DNA from: FEN-1219 sp963728995
GTDB lineage: Bacteria > Pseudomonadota > Gammaproteobacteria > Steroidobacterales > Rariloculaceae
NCBI GenBank assembly: GCA_963728995.1
Contig: CAVSMD010000004.1
Location: 744,001 to 808,000 of the forward strand
Length of the DNA: 64,000 nt
Direction of reading: 5' to 3'
How positions within the stretch are numbered: the stretch's first letter is position 1; each line of letters starts with the position of its first letter. Below the pieces are notes generated by a model. It saw nothing but the letters and a program-made list of their open reading frames with translations. It ran no database searches and was not told the DNA's origin. This document shows, in pieces, positions 1 through 8,472 of the stretch. The translations under genes were made by a program, and so were the position numbers.

Positions 1-405
1 CAGATCCGCGTCGTAATCGATGTAAATTTTACTCGGATACCCGAGCTTCGCGTCGTAGTCGGCTCGCACCTGCACGTGCCGCTCGAGCGCCTTGGCGATC
101 AGCTCGAACAGTCCGTCCACGGTCCAGTAGTACTCGAAGTTCTTCTCGGCGGCCGGCACCTCGTTCGTGAAGCCGACCGGCCGGTGTCGCACATCGATTA
201 CCTTCCCGTCGCGCACGCTCACCACCGTCTCCGGCGGCGAATCGGGATGACATTCGCAGAACTTGTGGTAGCCATACTCGTAGCTCACGAGGCCGGCTTC
301 ACGCCAGCGCGCTCGCGCGGCGTCGAACGCGGCATCGGCGCGCCCGAGACCGGGCGCAGCCGCCAGCAGCGCCGCCGCGACAGTGACAATGTCACGCGCC
401 CTCAT
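1..405 (-). CDS. DUF6174-like secreted protein, partial
   Basis: Open at the window edge, so the C-terminus is missing. The ATG at 405 overlaps the stop of the DUF3012 gene. The reading starts with a short Arg-containing, Ala-rich hydrophobic segment that resembles a signal peptide, then a segment with Trp, YEYGYHKFCECHP and an aromatic-rich EKNFEYYWTVDGLF stretch. The YxYxxxxFCxC pattern is what I associate with the DUF6174 family, whose function is not known. The gene is the last of a run of small minus-strand genes. Family assignment is from motif memory and moderately sure. Confidence 0.65.
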   Translation of the reverse strand, partial: MRARDIVTVAAALLAAAPGLGRADAAFDAARARWREAGLVSYEYGYHKFCECHPDSPPETVVSVRDGKVIDVRHRPVGFTNEVPAAEKNFEYYWTVDGLFELIAKALERHVQVRADYDAKLGYPSKIYIDYDADL

Positions 406-599
406 CATCGCTCGTCCAGAACACAGTGGCGCGCGAAGTCCAGCGCCTCGTTCGCGGTCCAGTCCCCTCGCGACTTGTCACGCATCATCGCGCACCAGCG
501 CTTCGAGCCGACCTCGGGCGCGCATGCCGCGAGCGAAGCGAGGCACCCCGCCATCACGAGCATCTGCACAGTCACGCCGAGTCGACCGTTGTTTCGCAT
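405..599 (-). CDS. DUF3012 small lipoprotein
   Basis: 64 residues. A hydrophobic N-terminus ends in a lipobox (LAAC, Cys near residue 26), followed directly by PEVGSKRWC and GDWTANEALDFARHC, the two conserved Cys-containing blocks of DUF3012 proteins. A lipid-anchored periplasmic protein is expected; the biochemical role of the family is unknown. The ATG at 599 is the only good start. It shares an ATGA-type overlap with the downstream DUF6174-like gene, so the two are probably co-transcribed. Confidence 0.82.
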   Translation of the reverse strand: MRNNGRLGVTVQMLVMAGCLASLAACAPEVGSKRWCAMMRDKSRGDWTANEALDFARHCVLDER

Positions 600-625
600 G
601 AATCCACTCCGTGTCCGGGGCCATT

Positions 626-973
626 CTAAACGGCACTGCGCCGCGTGCTAGCCCACATCAATACTGCGGCCGCGAGCAGCCCCAGATCTACCCAGCCCAC
701 CCAGCGCAGCCAGTGCTGCACGGACATCAGAAACGCGCCGATCGGAAAGAACGACGCCAAGAACAGCAGCACGACGATGACTGCGTGCCCGTACGCCGAG
801 GCGATTCCGGCAAACACGGCGAACGCCACGAGCGCCAGCGCCATGATCACGCTTACGCCGGAGAGCTTCAGGCCCGCCGACGGCACCCACAGCGCGAACG
901 ACCACGCGACTGCCAGCGCGGCGGCACACACCACCCCGAGCCCTCGACCGAGCCAGTGGATCATTTTGGCCAT
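626..973 (-). CDS. small four-helix membrane protein, unknown function
   Basis: 115 residues with about four hydrophobic segments (roughly residues 8-30, 33-55, 62-84, 90-108) separated by very short loops, hence an inner-membrane protein. No recognisable motif. The ATG at 973 begins MAKMIHWLGRG. It lies 21 bases downstream of another tiny membrane protein and upstream of the DUF3012 gene on the same strand, so a small operon is likely. I cannot assign a function. Confidence 0.6.
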   Translation of the reverse strand: MAKMIHWLGRGLGVVCAAALAVAWSFALWVPSAGLKLSGVSVIMALALVAFAVFAGIASAYGHAVIVVLLFLASFFPIGAFLMSVQHWLRWVGWVDLGLLAAAVLMWASTRRSAV

Positions 974-994
974 CGCGCGTTCTCCCGCCGCGTG

Positions 995-1234
995 TCAGAG
1001 CTGCGCCGAGGCGACGACCACCGCTGCGGCGAACAACGTGAGACCGACGCCGAGCCCGAGACCGGCGCCGATCAGCAAACCGATCACCAAGTTGCCGAAC
1101 ACGAGACCGGCCACGCCGCCGAGCGCCGTGCCCCACAGAAGCCCGCCCGGGATCGCGAGCGTCCCCCAGATCGGAAACGTCGGTCGGGGCGGTGGTTTCG
1201 GTGCCGGCGCTGCGCCTTCCGGACTGCCTGCCAT
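995..1234 (-). CDS. small Gly/Ala-rich two-helix membrane protein
   Basis: 79 residues from the ATG at 1234 (MAGSPEGAAPAPKPPP). A longer in-frame extension up to 1375 exists, but its Arg-rich composition looks non-coding. A Pro-rich N-terminus is followed by two Gly-rich hydrophobic segments separated by a single Asn, similar in style to small membrane proteins of the glycine-zipper kind. Downstream of the GGDEF gene on the same strand. Function unknown. Confidence 0.5.
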   Translation of the reverse strand: MAGSPEGAAPAPKPPPRPTFPIWGTLAIPGGLLWGTALGGVAGLVFGNLVIGLLIGAGLGLGVGLTLFAAAVVVASAQL

Positions 1235-1371
1235 CAGTCGGCCCGCATGACCGGGATCGACAGATGACCGAACCGTGGTTCGACCGGCAACCCGCCGGCC
1301 GCCGGGGCGTGCCGCGCTACCGTTCGGTGCTTCATTCGGTGCGCCCTCCTGGATGACCGCCGCGCTCCACC

Positions 1372-2439
1372 TCACAGCTTATGAACGATGAGCTTACCTT
1401 TCGGGGGCTCGCGCAGCTCCTTGTCTTTGTACATCAGACGATCGGCCGCGGCCATTACGATCTGCAGCGCATTACCGTGATCCGGAAATGCCGCGGCGCC
1501 GACGTTGGCCTTGATCCGCACCATTTTCACATCGACCTCCAGCGTGGTCGAAAACACCACGTTGCGGATGCGCTGCGCGACCTCGTCGGCGATATCCTTG
1601 TCGGCATTGCCGAGCAGCACCACGAACTCGTCGCCGCCGTAGCGCGCCACGAGGTCGGAGGAACGCGTGAGCCGCAGCAGCGCCTCGGCCACGAGCTTCA
1701 CCGCGCGGTTACCGGCGTCGTGGCCATACGTGTCGTTGAGCGCCTTCAGATGCTCCACGTCGATCATCAGGATCGCGTAGGTACGCCCCGTGCGTGCAGC
1801 CACGTCGTGCTCGTGCTCCGCCAGTCGCATGAAGGCGCGCAGGTTGTACAGCCCCGTCAGCTCGTCGCGATCGGACAGCGCGCGGATCCGTCGCTTGGCC
1901 GTGTTGATGTTCTCGACGAGCAGCGTGGTACAGAACGCCACCAGCGCGAACGGAGCGAGCGCCCCGACGGCCCGCAGGCCGAACTCGGTGTTCCAGCCCA
2001 CGCTGCCGACGGTGAGCCATTCCACGAGCGAGTAGCACCCCGCGACCAGCACCATGACGAGCGCCGTGGCGCGTTTGCCGAGCGCGAGCGCGGCCGTGAC
2101 GATCGGCAACAAGTACAGATCGACGAGCGGACTCTGCACGCCGCCGGCAAATACCAGGACGGCCGAGAGAAACGCCAGCATCGCGAGAATCTCGATCGCA
2201 AGCTTCAGAACCACGTTCGTCGCAAACGGTCGGGCATAGCGAAAGAGCAAGACGAACCCCGCGAATCCGAGCAGCACGGCGAGCACGACGGGGCTGCGCG
2301 CCAGATCGGGGTTGCCAATGAACAGGTACAGCACGACGAGGATCAGCAACAACCATTCGACCTCGGCGATGCTGCGCGCGAAGCCGCGCAGCTGCGCCTG
2401 CTCGATCTCGAGGCTGCGCTCGATCGGGTCGCGGCTCAC
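1372..2439 (-). CDS. membrane-anchored diguanylate cyclase (GGDEF)
   Basis: About 355 residues. The GTG start at 2439 overlaps the TGA of the deacetylase gene (GTGA), which decides it against the longer open frame upstream. The first half carries about six hydrophobic segments. The second half is a complete GGDEF domain: DELTGLYN, the metal-binding LMIDVEHLKALNDTYGH, the active-site RYGGDEF and a product-inhibition I-site RSSD five residues before GGDEF. It should therefore make cyclic di-GMP and be feedback-inhibited. No sensory domain is recognisable in the membrane part. Third gene of ctpA-deacetylase-GGDEF. Confidence 0.9.
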   Translation of the reverse strand: MSRDPIERSLEIEQAQLRGFARSIAEVEWLLLILVVLYLFIGNPDLARSPVVLAVLLGFAGFVLLFRYARPFATNVVLKLAIEILAMLAFLSAVLVFAGGVQSPLVDLYLLPIVTAALALGKRATALVMVLVAGCYSLVEWLTVGSVGWNTEFGLRAVGALAPFALVAFCTTLLVENINTAKRRIRALSDRDELTGLYNLRAFMRLAEHEHDVAARTGRTYAILMIDVEHLKALNDTYGHDAGNRAVKLVAEALLRLTRSSDLVARYGGDEFVVLLGNADKDIADEVAQRIRNVVFSTTLEVDVKMVRIKANVGAAAFPDHGNALQIVMAAADRLMYKDKELREPPKGKLIVHKL

Positions 2440-3197
2440 GGCGCGCTCGACGTCGGCAACAACGCCGTGAGGGGCACGAGCGCGAGTCCCTCGGCAGCAA
2501 GACCCGGCAGCTCGCGCTCGAGCAGCGCGAGCGTCGCCCCATAGGGATGGCCGATCCCGATCGCCGTGCCGTGCGTCCGGGCGTGGGCGAGCAGCCGCCG
2601 CCACTCCGCCTCGATCGCCCCGGGATCCGGGTCGCTGTCGAGGAACACGTCGCGGCGCAGCGCCGGCACGCCGTGCTGGCGAGCCGTCGCGAGCCCGACG
2701 CTCGCCGACGTCGTATAGCTGTCGACGAAGAACAATGTCGCGCGCTCGTGCAGCTCGTCCATCAACCAACCCATCTGCGCCGGCTGCTGCGTCAGCAGGC
2801 TCCCCATATGATTGCTGACGGCGCGAGCGAACGGCACCGCGGCCAGGTCCGCAGCCAGCACGGCCGCGAGCTCGCTGCGGGACTGGGCGACGGCGAGCGC
2901 CCCCGGGCCGGGATTCACCAGTGGATCGAGCGGCTGCATCGGCAGATGCAGCACGACTTCCTTGCCGTAGGCGTCCGCTTCGCGCGCGAGTAGCACGGAA
3001 TGCGTGGCATAAGGCAGCACGGCTACGGCCACCGCGCCAGGCAAATGCACCGCGCGCTCGCCCTCCTCGAGGCGGTAACCGACGTCATCGATGATCAGCG
3101 CGACTCGCGGCGCCGGTTCCGCGGATATGGCGCCGGCGAGACACACTCCCGCCATGACGAACGCGATAGCGGCGAACGCCTCAAGCGATCGGGTCAC
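2436..3197 (-). CDS. divergent polysaccharide deacetylase family protein (YibQ-like)
   Basis: 253 residues. A signal peptide (about residues 1-26, cleavage near ISA-EPA) precedes the family start PRVALIIDDVGY, with the paired Asp typical of divergent polysaccharide deacetylases; later VVLHLPMQP, SNHMGSLLT, FFVDSYT and AIGIGHPYG follow. This family usually sits beside envC and ctpA and is thought to act on periplasmic glycans, but the substrate is not established. Start ATG overlaps the ctpA stop at 3194-3197, and its own stop overlaps the GGDEF start. Confidence 0.88.
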   Translation of the reverse strand: MTRSLEAFAAIAFVMAGVCLAGAISAEPAPRVALIIDDVGYRLEEGERAVHLPGAVAVAVLPYATHSVLLAREADAYGKEVVLHLPMQPLDPLVNPGPGALAVAQSRSELAAVLAADLAAVPFARAVSNHMGSLLTQQPAQMGWLMDELHERATLFFVDSYTTSASVGLATARQHGVPALRRDVFLDSDPDPGAIEAEWRRLLAHARTHGTAIGIGHPYGATLALLERELPGLAAEGLALVPLTALLPTSSAP

Positions 3198-4441
3198 GGC
3201 GTGGCGGTCTGGGCGATCGAGTCGTAGCTGATGAGTCGCAAGGCTTCGAACAGTTGCGCGTCGTCGCGCAACGCGACGGGGCCGTCGGCGCCACGATATT
3301 GCCGGTTCTCGTCCGCATTGTGGACGACGACATCGGGCTCGATGCCCGTGCCGTTGATCGACCGGCCCGAGGGCGTCAAATAGCGCGACGTGGTCAATTT
3401 GATGGCGATTCCATCGCCGAGCGGCATCACGGTCTGCACGGATCCTTTGCCGTACGTGGTCTCGCCGACGATGCGGGCGCGATGGTGGTCCTTCAGCGCG
3501 CCGGCCACGATCTCGGACGCCGATGCCGAGCCGTGGTTCACGAGCACGACCGTCGGCACACCCTCGAGCACGCCGCCCCGATGCGCGAACTGCTCGAAGC
3601 GAGCTTGCTGCACGCGCCCCGTGCCGCTGACGATCAGGCCGTCGGGCAGGAACGCGTCCGCGACCCGGATCGCGGCGTCGAGCACACCGCCCGGGTTGCC
3701 GCGCAGATCGAGCACGACGCCGAGCAGCCGATCGATGCCTGCCGTCGTCATGAGCTCGCGTACCGTGTTGTCCAGATCACGCGCCGTGGTGTCCGTGAAC
3801 GCGGAGAGCCGCACATAGGCGATGCCGTTGCCGAGGTACTCGCCGTTGACGGACTTCACCTGCACGGCGCTGCGAGTCAGCGCGAAGCGCAGCGGCTGAG
3901 TCGCGCCATCCCGAAGCACCGCGAGCGTGACGGCGGTGCCGGGCGGGCCGCGCATTCGCGCAACGCTGGCCGAAACATCGTGCTCATCCACCGGCATGTC
4001 GTCGACCGAGACTACGACGTCGCCGGGCATGATCCCGGCTCGGGCCGCGGGCGCGTCGTCGAGCGGCGATACGACGGTGACCTTGCCGCCCTCGAGATTC
4101 ACGTCGAGACCGATGCCGGTGTAGTTCCCCGACGTCGTGATGCGGATGGCCTCGTACTGCTCGGCGTTCAGAAAGCTCGAATGCTTGTCGAGGTCCGACA
4201 CGATGCCGCGAATCGCGCTCTCGACGATCTGCTGCTCGTCGACGCGGTCCACGTACTCCCGCCGTACTCGGTCGATGACCTCGGCGATCAGCGCCGCGGA
4301 TTCGATCGCTGGATCGGTGGGTGCGGTGGTAGCTCGAGGGTGAGGCGTGAGCGTGGTCCAGACGGTCGTGCTGAGCGCCAGGCCGAGGCCTAGCACCACA
4401 CCGGTCATGAGGACGAGCACGCCGCGCAGACTCAGGGTCAT
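3194..4441 (-). CDS. ctpA: S41 carboxyl-terminal processing protease
   Basis: 415 residues. An N-terminal hydrophobic anchor (residues 5-27) is followed by the S41 N-terminal helices, a PDZ domain (roughly 95-175, GIGLDV and IMPGDVVVSVDDMPV), and a protease core. The nucleophile Ser is in NHGSASASEIVAGAL and the general-base Lys in YGKGSVQTV. Periplasmic, cleaves C-terminal tails of envelope proteins; in related bacteria it works with amidase activators such as EnvC. Here two unrelated genes separate it from envC. Uninterrupted, unlike many neighbours. Confidence 0.95.
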   Translation of the reverse strand: MTLSLRGVLVLMTGVVLGLGLALSTTVWTTLTPHPRATTAPTDPAIESAALIAEVIDRVRREYVDRVDEQQIVESAIRGIVSDLDKHSSFLNAEQYEAIRITTSGNYTGIGLDVNLEGGKVTVVSPLDDAPAARAGIMPGDVVVSVDDMPVDEHDVSASVARMRGPPGTAVTLAVLRDGATQPLRFALTRSAVQVKSVNGEYLGNGIAYVRLSAFTDTTARDLDNTVRELMTTAGIDRLLGVVLDLRGNPGGVLDAAIRVADAFLPDGLIVSGTGRVQQARFEQFAHRGGVLEGVPTVVLVNHGSASASEIVAGALKDHHRARIVGETTYGKGSVQTVMPLGDGIAIKLTTSRYLTPSGRSINGTGIEPDVVVHNADENRQYRGADGPVALRDDAQLFEALRLISYDSIAQTATP

Positions 4442-4551
4442 TTGTTCTTGTTCGGCCCCCGTGGGACGCGAGTCACCTTAGCACAGCGGCTCGCGACCCG
4501 GCACCTGACGCGCTTTATGTCATGCGGCCCCATGCCGCCGCCTCGTACCGG

Positions 4552-4962
4552 TCACTTCTTGTGGCGCAGCTCCTCGAGCTTGCCGGGTTCGGGGATGTCC
4601 TCGCCCCAGAGCTCCTTGCCGTTGGCGAGGATGAGCTTCTGCCAATGCACCACATTGGAGCCGTCGCGCGAGGGATTGCCGACGAGCTTCACCGTGTCGC
4701 CCGGCTTGACCTCATCGCCCTTCCAACCGTTGCGCAGCAGCACGGTGCGGGAGCCCCCTTCGGCGAGCCACTCCTGCTCCTGGCCGTCCGAGCCCTTCAC
4801 GGTCAGGTAGATCCGCGCGTGCGGATTGCCCAGGTTGTAGCTCTTCACCACGCCCTCGACCGTGATCATCTTGTCGAGCTGATAGAACACCGCCGCGGAG
4901 TGGTGAGCCGCGGCGGGCAGCGCCACGGCGCCGAGCAGGATCGTCAATACGGCGGTTCTCAT
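4552..4962 (-). CDS. DUF6152 family periplasmic protein
   Basis: 136 residues from the ATG at 4962. Signal peptide (cleavage after PAAA), then the hallmark HHSAAVFYQLDKMITVEGVV and NPHARIYL, typical of DUF6152, a small periplasmic beta-barrel-like family often found beside cytochromes or transport genes. Function not established. Follows the YMDGREH lipoprotein by 11 bases on the same strand and is likely co-transcribed with it. Confidence 0.8.
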   Translation of the reverse strand: MRTAVLTILLGAVALPAAAHHSAAVFYQLDKMITVEGVVKSYNLGNPHARIYLTVKGSDGQEQEWLAEGGSRTVLLRNGWKGDEVKPGDTVKLVGNPSRDGSNVVHWQKLILANGKELWGEDIPEPGKLEELRHKK

Positions 4963-4973
4963 CGCGAAAATCC

Positions 4974-5807
4974 TCACGGCCTCGTTGGATAGTCTTTGCA
5001 GCTGTCGTGGACGAGCTCGAGATCCGGCGTGAAAAGCCATACCTTGCTGAACGTGTAGGGCTCGCGCAGCATCGTCGGGTCTTCGATCGTGGCCGTAAGC
5101 TCGAGACGGCGCGGGTCTTCCGCCACCGTGTAGCGCTCGACGCCATGTGCTTGCTCGGAGTACCCGCCGCCGGACCACTGCGGATAGAAGATGTCCGGTT
5201 TGAGGCCCACGGTGTCGACGACGAGCGCATCGCCTTCGAAGTGCCCGACGGAATGGCCCATCATCGTCGGCGTGGCATCCTTCGGATGCTCGCGGCCGTC
5301 CATGTAGATGGTGCGCTTCTCGGACCATTCCTCGTAGTCGATCGCGAGGTTGTCGCCGTCGCGGCGAATCCGGATCGGTAGCGCGTTCACGATCTCGCGC
5401 GCAAAGCCATAGGGCTCGCAGTTCAGCGTGGGGTCGGTCTCGTCGTTGACGGCCTCGAAGATCTCGAGCGACGGCTCGGTCAGGCGCGGCTTCATCTCCT
5501 CGCGCGAGTAGCCCCAGGTTCGGCCGAGCAGGGCTTCCACGGGGAATTTATCGTTGGCCGGATCGTCGAGCAGCTGACGGATGTAGGCGGTGGCTTGATC
5601 CGTGCAACCGTTGAAACACGCCCAATGCTCGACGCGCCAGAAGTCGTTGTCGCGTGTCGTCATGACGCCGCTCCAGGTGCCTTCGAGGTTCGGCCCCGGG
5701 GGGGGCGCAGTCGACGCCGTGGTGGCGGCGGGCTCAGCCGGCTTCGAGCAAGCGCAGAGCGTCGCGCAGACCGCGACGGCGAACATCGTGAACCCCGTGT
5801 ACTTCAT
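4974..5807 (-). CDS. lipoprotein of unknown function with YMDGREH motif
   Basis: About 277 residues from the ATG at 5807 (MKYTGFTMFAV). The open frame extends further upstream but the extension is Arg-rich. Lipobox LCAC gives an acylated Cys near residue 20. A Pro/Thr-rich linker follows, then a globular domain with GTWSG, a Cys-containing HWACFNGC, and TIYMDGREHPKDATPTMMGHS followed by FEGDALVVDTVGL. I recognise this pattern from uncharacterised proteins common in environmental gammaproteobacteria. Sits with the DUF6152 gene between envC and ctpA. Confidence 0.72.
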   Translation of the reverse strand: MKYTGFTMFAVAVCATLCACSKPAEPAATTASTAPPPGPNLEGTWSGVMTTRDNDFWRVEHWACFNGCTDQATAYIRQLLDDPANDKFPVEALLGRTWGYSREEMKPRLTEPSLEIFEAVNDETDPTLNCEPYGFAREIVNALPIRIRRDGDNLAIDYEEWSEKRTIYMDGREHPKDATPTMMGHSVGHFEGDALVVDTVGLKPDIFYPQWSGGGYSEQAHGVERYTVAEDPRRLELTATIEDPTMLREPYTFSKVWLFTPDLELVHDSCKDYPTRP

Positions 5808-5924
5808 GCGTCCCCGCAAATTCTTGCCGCGGCCGCGCTCGCGCGTCGGTCGGCGCACTCGTCATTTGCGTCGATGATAGCAGAGGGCCCGCCGCCGGAA
5901 TCCGGGTGGCGCGGCTGCCACGCG

Positions 5925-7119
5925 TCATCGGCCCGCCGCTCGCGCGATCCACGGATGTGGGTTCACCGGCTCGCCCTTGTAGCGAATCTCGAAGTACAGC
6001 GCCGGCCGGGGCTGCCCGCCGGTGTCGCCGACCTGCGCGATCGTCTCCCCGGGTTGCACCCAGTCGCCGGCTTCCTTCAACAGCGCCTCGTTGTGTCCGT
6101 AGAGACTCATGTAGCCGCCGCCATGATCGAGGATCACGAGCAACCCGAGACCCGGTAGCCAATCGGCGTACGCGACACGCCCGTTGTAGACCGCCCGCAC
6201 GGGCGTGCCGGCCGCGGCCTCGAGCAGCACGCCGTTCCATTTGACGGGGCCACCGCCCCGCGGCTGACCGAAATCGCCGATGAGTCGCCCCTGCACGGGC
6301 CACGCGAGCTTGCCCTTGACGCGTCGGGAACGGCCTGTCGCCTTCGACCCCGAGACCGGCCATCAGGCGCTGCAGCTGCTGGATCAGCTCCGCGAGCCGC
6401 TTCTCCTCGCTCCGGAGCTTCGCGACGGCCGCGCTGTCGTCCTTGATGCTGGCGTCGGTGCGCGCGACGAGCGCCTGCCGCTCGTCGCGCGACTTCGCAA
6501 GGGCCGCGACCTCGCCGGCTTGTGCGGTTTCGAGCGCCGCGAGGTCGCCCTCCACGCGCTCGGTATCGGCGCGCAGGCCGCCGAGTCGCTGCAGATCATT
6601 GTCGACGGCTGCGATTCGCGCGACGCGCGTGCGGTTGTAGTAGTCGTAGTACACGAGCATGCGGCCGAGCGTCGCCGGGCTCTGCTGCGACAGTAGCAAC
6701 CTGAAGAGCTCCTCGCGTCCGGTCATGTAGCTCATGCGCACCTGCTGCGCGAGCGCGGCCCGCTCGGTCGCGAGCCGTTGATTCGCACGCTCCGTCTGCT
6801 CCACGAGCGTGCGCCGCGCCGTGCGCTGCTCCGTCAGCCTCGCGCGGACATCGGCGAGCTTGCGGTTCGCCGCTACGATGTCGAGTTCGACGGCACGCAG
6901 CGCTTTGGCACCGGCGTCGCGCCGAGCGGTCTCCCGTTCGAGGCGGGTCATGAGCTCTTTGATTTCTTTCCGCACGGATTGCAGTGCGGCTTCGTTCTTG
7001 CGCGGGTCTTGGGCGCTCGCGAGCGACAGCGCCAGCGCCAGCGCTAGCAGCGCACTCGCGGCTACGCAGATCACGCGACGGATGCATGTTCGCCATACCG
7101 GCTGCCGATCATCGAGCAT
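5925..7119 (-). CDS. envC: murein hydrolase activator EnvC (frame broken)
   Basis: Signal peptide (about residues 14-36), a long coiled coil rich in Glu, Arg and Ala (about residues 40-260), then a C-terminal LytM/M23-like domain (QGRLIGDFGQPRGGGPVKWNG, NGRVAYADWLPGLG, LDHGGGYMSLYGHN). EnvC activates amidases at the division septum rather than cleaving peptidoglycan itself. The frame shifts near 6315, between the coiled coil and the LytM domain; removing one base restores one protein. The last residues are PHPWIARAAGR. Divergent from the rhodanese gene. Confidence 0.9.
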
Positions 7120-7239
7120 GGGGGGAAGTCTAGTCGCAACGCCCCGCGGATTTCATCGCCAGGGAGCGCCGGAGCCGGTCGCCCGGGCGGAGCGCTGTTA
7201 TACTGCCGCGTTCCAACGGCGCACGGACGCCCATCGAAG

Positions 7240-7659
7240 ATGAATCAGCTCGTCGAGTTCACCGGCCATCATCCCTGGATCGTCGCTGGAGTGATTGGCG
7301 CGATCCTGGCCGTGGCGTTCTACGAGTTGCGCCTCAGGGCCACGAGCGCGCTTCAGGTATCGGCCGCCGACGCTGTCCGGCTCATCAACCGGGGTGCGCT
7401 CGTGATCGACGTGCGAAAGCCCGAGGAGTTCGCCGCGGGCCACATCGTGAACGCGCGCAACGTGACGCTCGACAAGCTGCAGCAAGGCGACGACGCCGTG
7501 AAGAAGCAGAAGGACAAGATCCTGCTGACGGTCTGCGACTCGGGCACGACCGCGGCTCGCGCGGCGGACCTGTTGCGCCGTGCCGGCTACGCGAACGTGT
7601 TCAACCTGCGCGGCGGCTTGAGCAGCTGGCGGTCCGAGAATCTGCCGCTGGTGAAGTGA
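7240..7659 (+). CDS. membrane-anchored rhodanese-like protein
   Basis: 139 residues. One N-terminal transmembrane helix (about residues 13-31) and a single rhodanese domain with LVIDVRKPEEFAAGHI and the active-site loop TVCDSGTTAARAA, whose Cys would carry the persulfide. Sulfurtransferase or thiol redox role is expected from the family. One base separates its stop from the start of grxC and secB follows, a cluster (rhodanese-grxC-secB-gpsA) seen in many gammaproteobacteria. Confidence 0.9.
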   Translation: MNQLVEFTGHHPWIVAGVIGAILAVAFYELRLRATSALQVSAADAVRLINRGALVIDVRKPEEFAAGHIVNARNVTLDKLQQGDDAVKKQKDKILLTVCDSGTTAARAADLLRRAGYANVFNLRGGLSSWRSENLPLVK

Positions 7660-7660
7660 C

Positions 7661-7940
7661 ATGGCAGCGCCGCGGATTCTCGTGTACACCACGCCGTTTT
7701 GCGGCTACTGCGCGCGCCGCCAAGCGGCTCCTGAAGTCGAAAGGCGCGGCTTTCACCGAGATCGACGTGATGATGGACTCGGGCCGGCGCCAGGAGATGG
7801 TCGCGAAAAGCGCGGGTCGTCGGACGGTGCCGCAAATCTTCATCGATGGCCGCCACATCGGCGGCTTCGACGAGCTCAACGCGTTCGACCAGGCCGGCGA
7901 GCTCGAGCCGTTGCTCGCGGTCCCGGCCAGCAGCCCCTAG
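7661..7940 (+). CDS. grxC: glutaredoxin 3 (frame broken)
   Basis: About 92 residues. The N-terminus has the redox motif as TPFCGYCARA (CGYC where CPYC is typical). The rest contains LLKSKGAAFTEIDVMMD, the cis-Pro TVPQIFI and HIGGFDEL, which bind glutathione. The frame changes near 7717, where an extra C after gcgcgc splits the reading; one deletion joins the halves. Reduces protein-glutathione disulfides in the cytoplasm. CGYC instead of CPYC is worth noting but tolerated in glutaredoxins. Confidence 0.88.
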
Positions 7941-7971
7941 ACTTCTCACCACCAACACCACTGGACGAACG

Positions 7972-8472
7972 ATGGCAGACGAACAAACGAACAATACGGC
8001 CCAACAACAACTGCTGCTGCAGAAGATCTACGTGAAGGATCTGTCGTGGGAGTCGCCGAAGGCGCCGTTGGTGTTCACGAGCAATGTGCAGCCGCAGACG
8101 CAGGTCAACATCCGCTCGGGCTCGATCGACGTCGCACCGAACACCCAGGAGGTGACGCTGACGCTGACGATCGAGGCGAAGGACAACGACGCCACGCTGT
8201 TCCTCGCCGAGGTCGCACAGGCCGGCATCTTCTTCATCCAGGGCTATACGGCCGAGGAAAAGGCGGTGCTGCTCGGCAGCTTCTGCCCGAGCACGTTGTA
8301 CCCGTTCGCGCGCGAAGCGGTCGCGGACCTCGTCTCCCGTGGCGGGTTCCCGCCGCTGCTGCTGCAGCCGATCAACTTCGACGCGCTCTATCAACAGGCC
8401 CTGCAGGAACGCGCCGCGCGCGATACCGGCGCTGCCGCTGCTCCGACGGCCGGCGGCGGCGGGGCTCATTAG
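7972..8472 (+). CDS. secB: protein-export chaperone SecB
   Basis: 166 residues, uninterrupted. Starts MADEQTNNTAQQQLLLQKIYVKD and continues with the SecB core: FTSNVQPQTQVNI, EVTLTLTIEAKDND, a GIFFIQGY strand, PSTLYPFAREAVADLVSRGGFPPLLLQPINFDALY. The C-terminal tail is Ala/Gly rich. SecB keeps preproteins unfolded and hands them to SecA; its presence supports a proteobacterial host. Its stop overlaps the gpsA reading frame. Confidence 0.96.
   Translation: MADEQTNNTAQQQLLLQKIYVKDLSWESPKAPLVFTSNVQPQTQVNIRSGSIDVAPNTQEVTLTLTIEAKDNDATLFLAEVAQAGIFFIQGYTAEEKAVLLGSFCPSTLYPFAREAVADLVSRGGFPPLLLQPINFDALYQQALQERAARDTGAAAAPTAGGGGAH

Noticed and set aside
626..1267. Plus-strand open frames at 611-1267
   Set aside because: His/Arg/Gln-rich readings without motifs; the minus strand gives convincing small membrane proteins.
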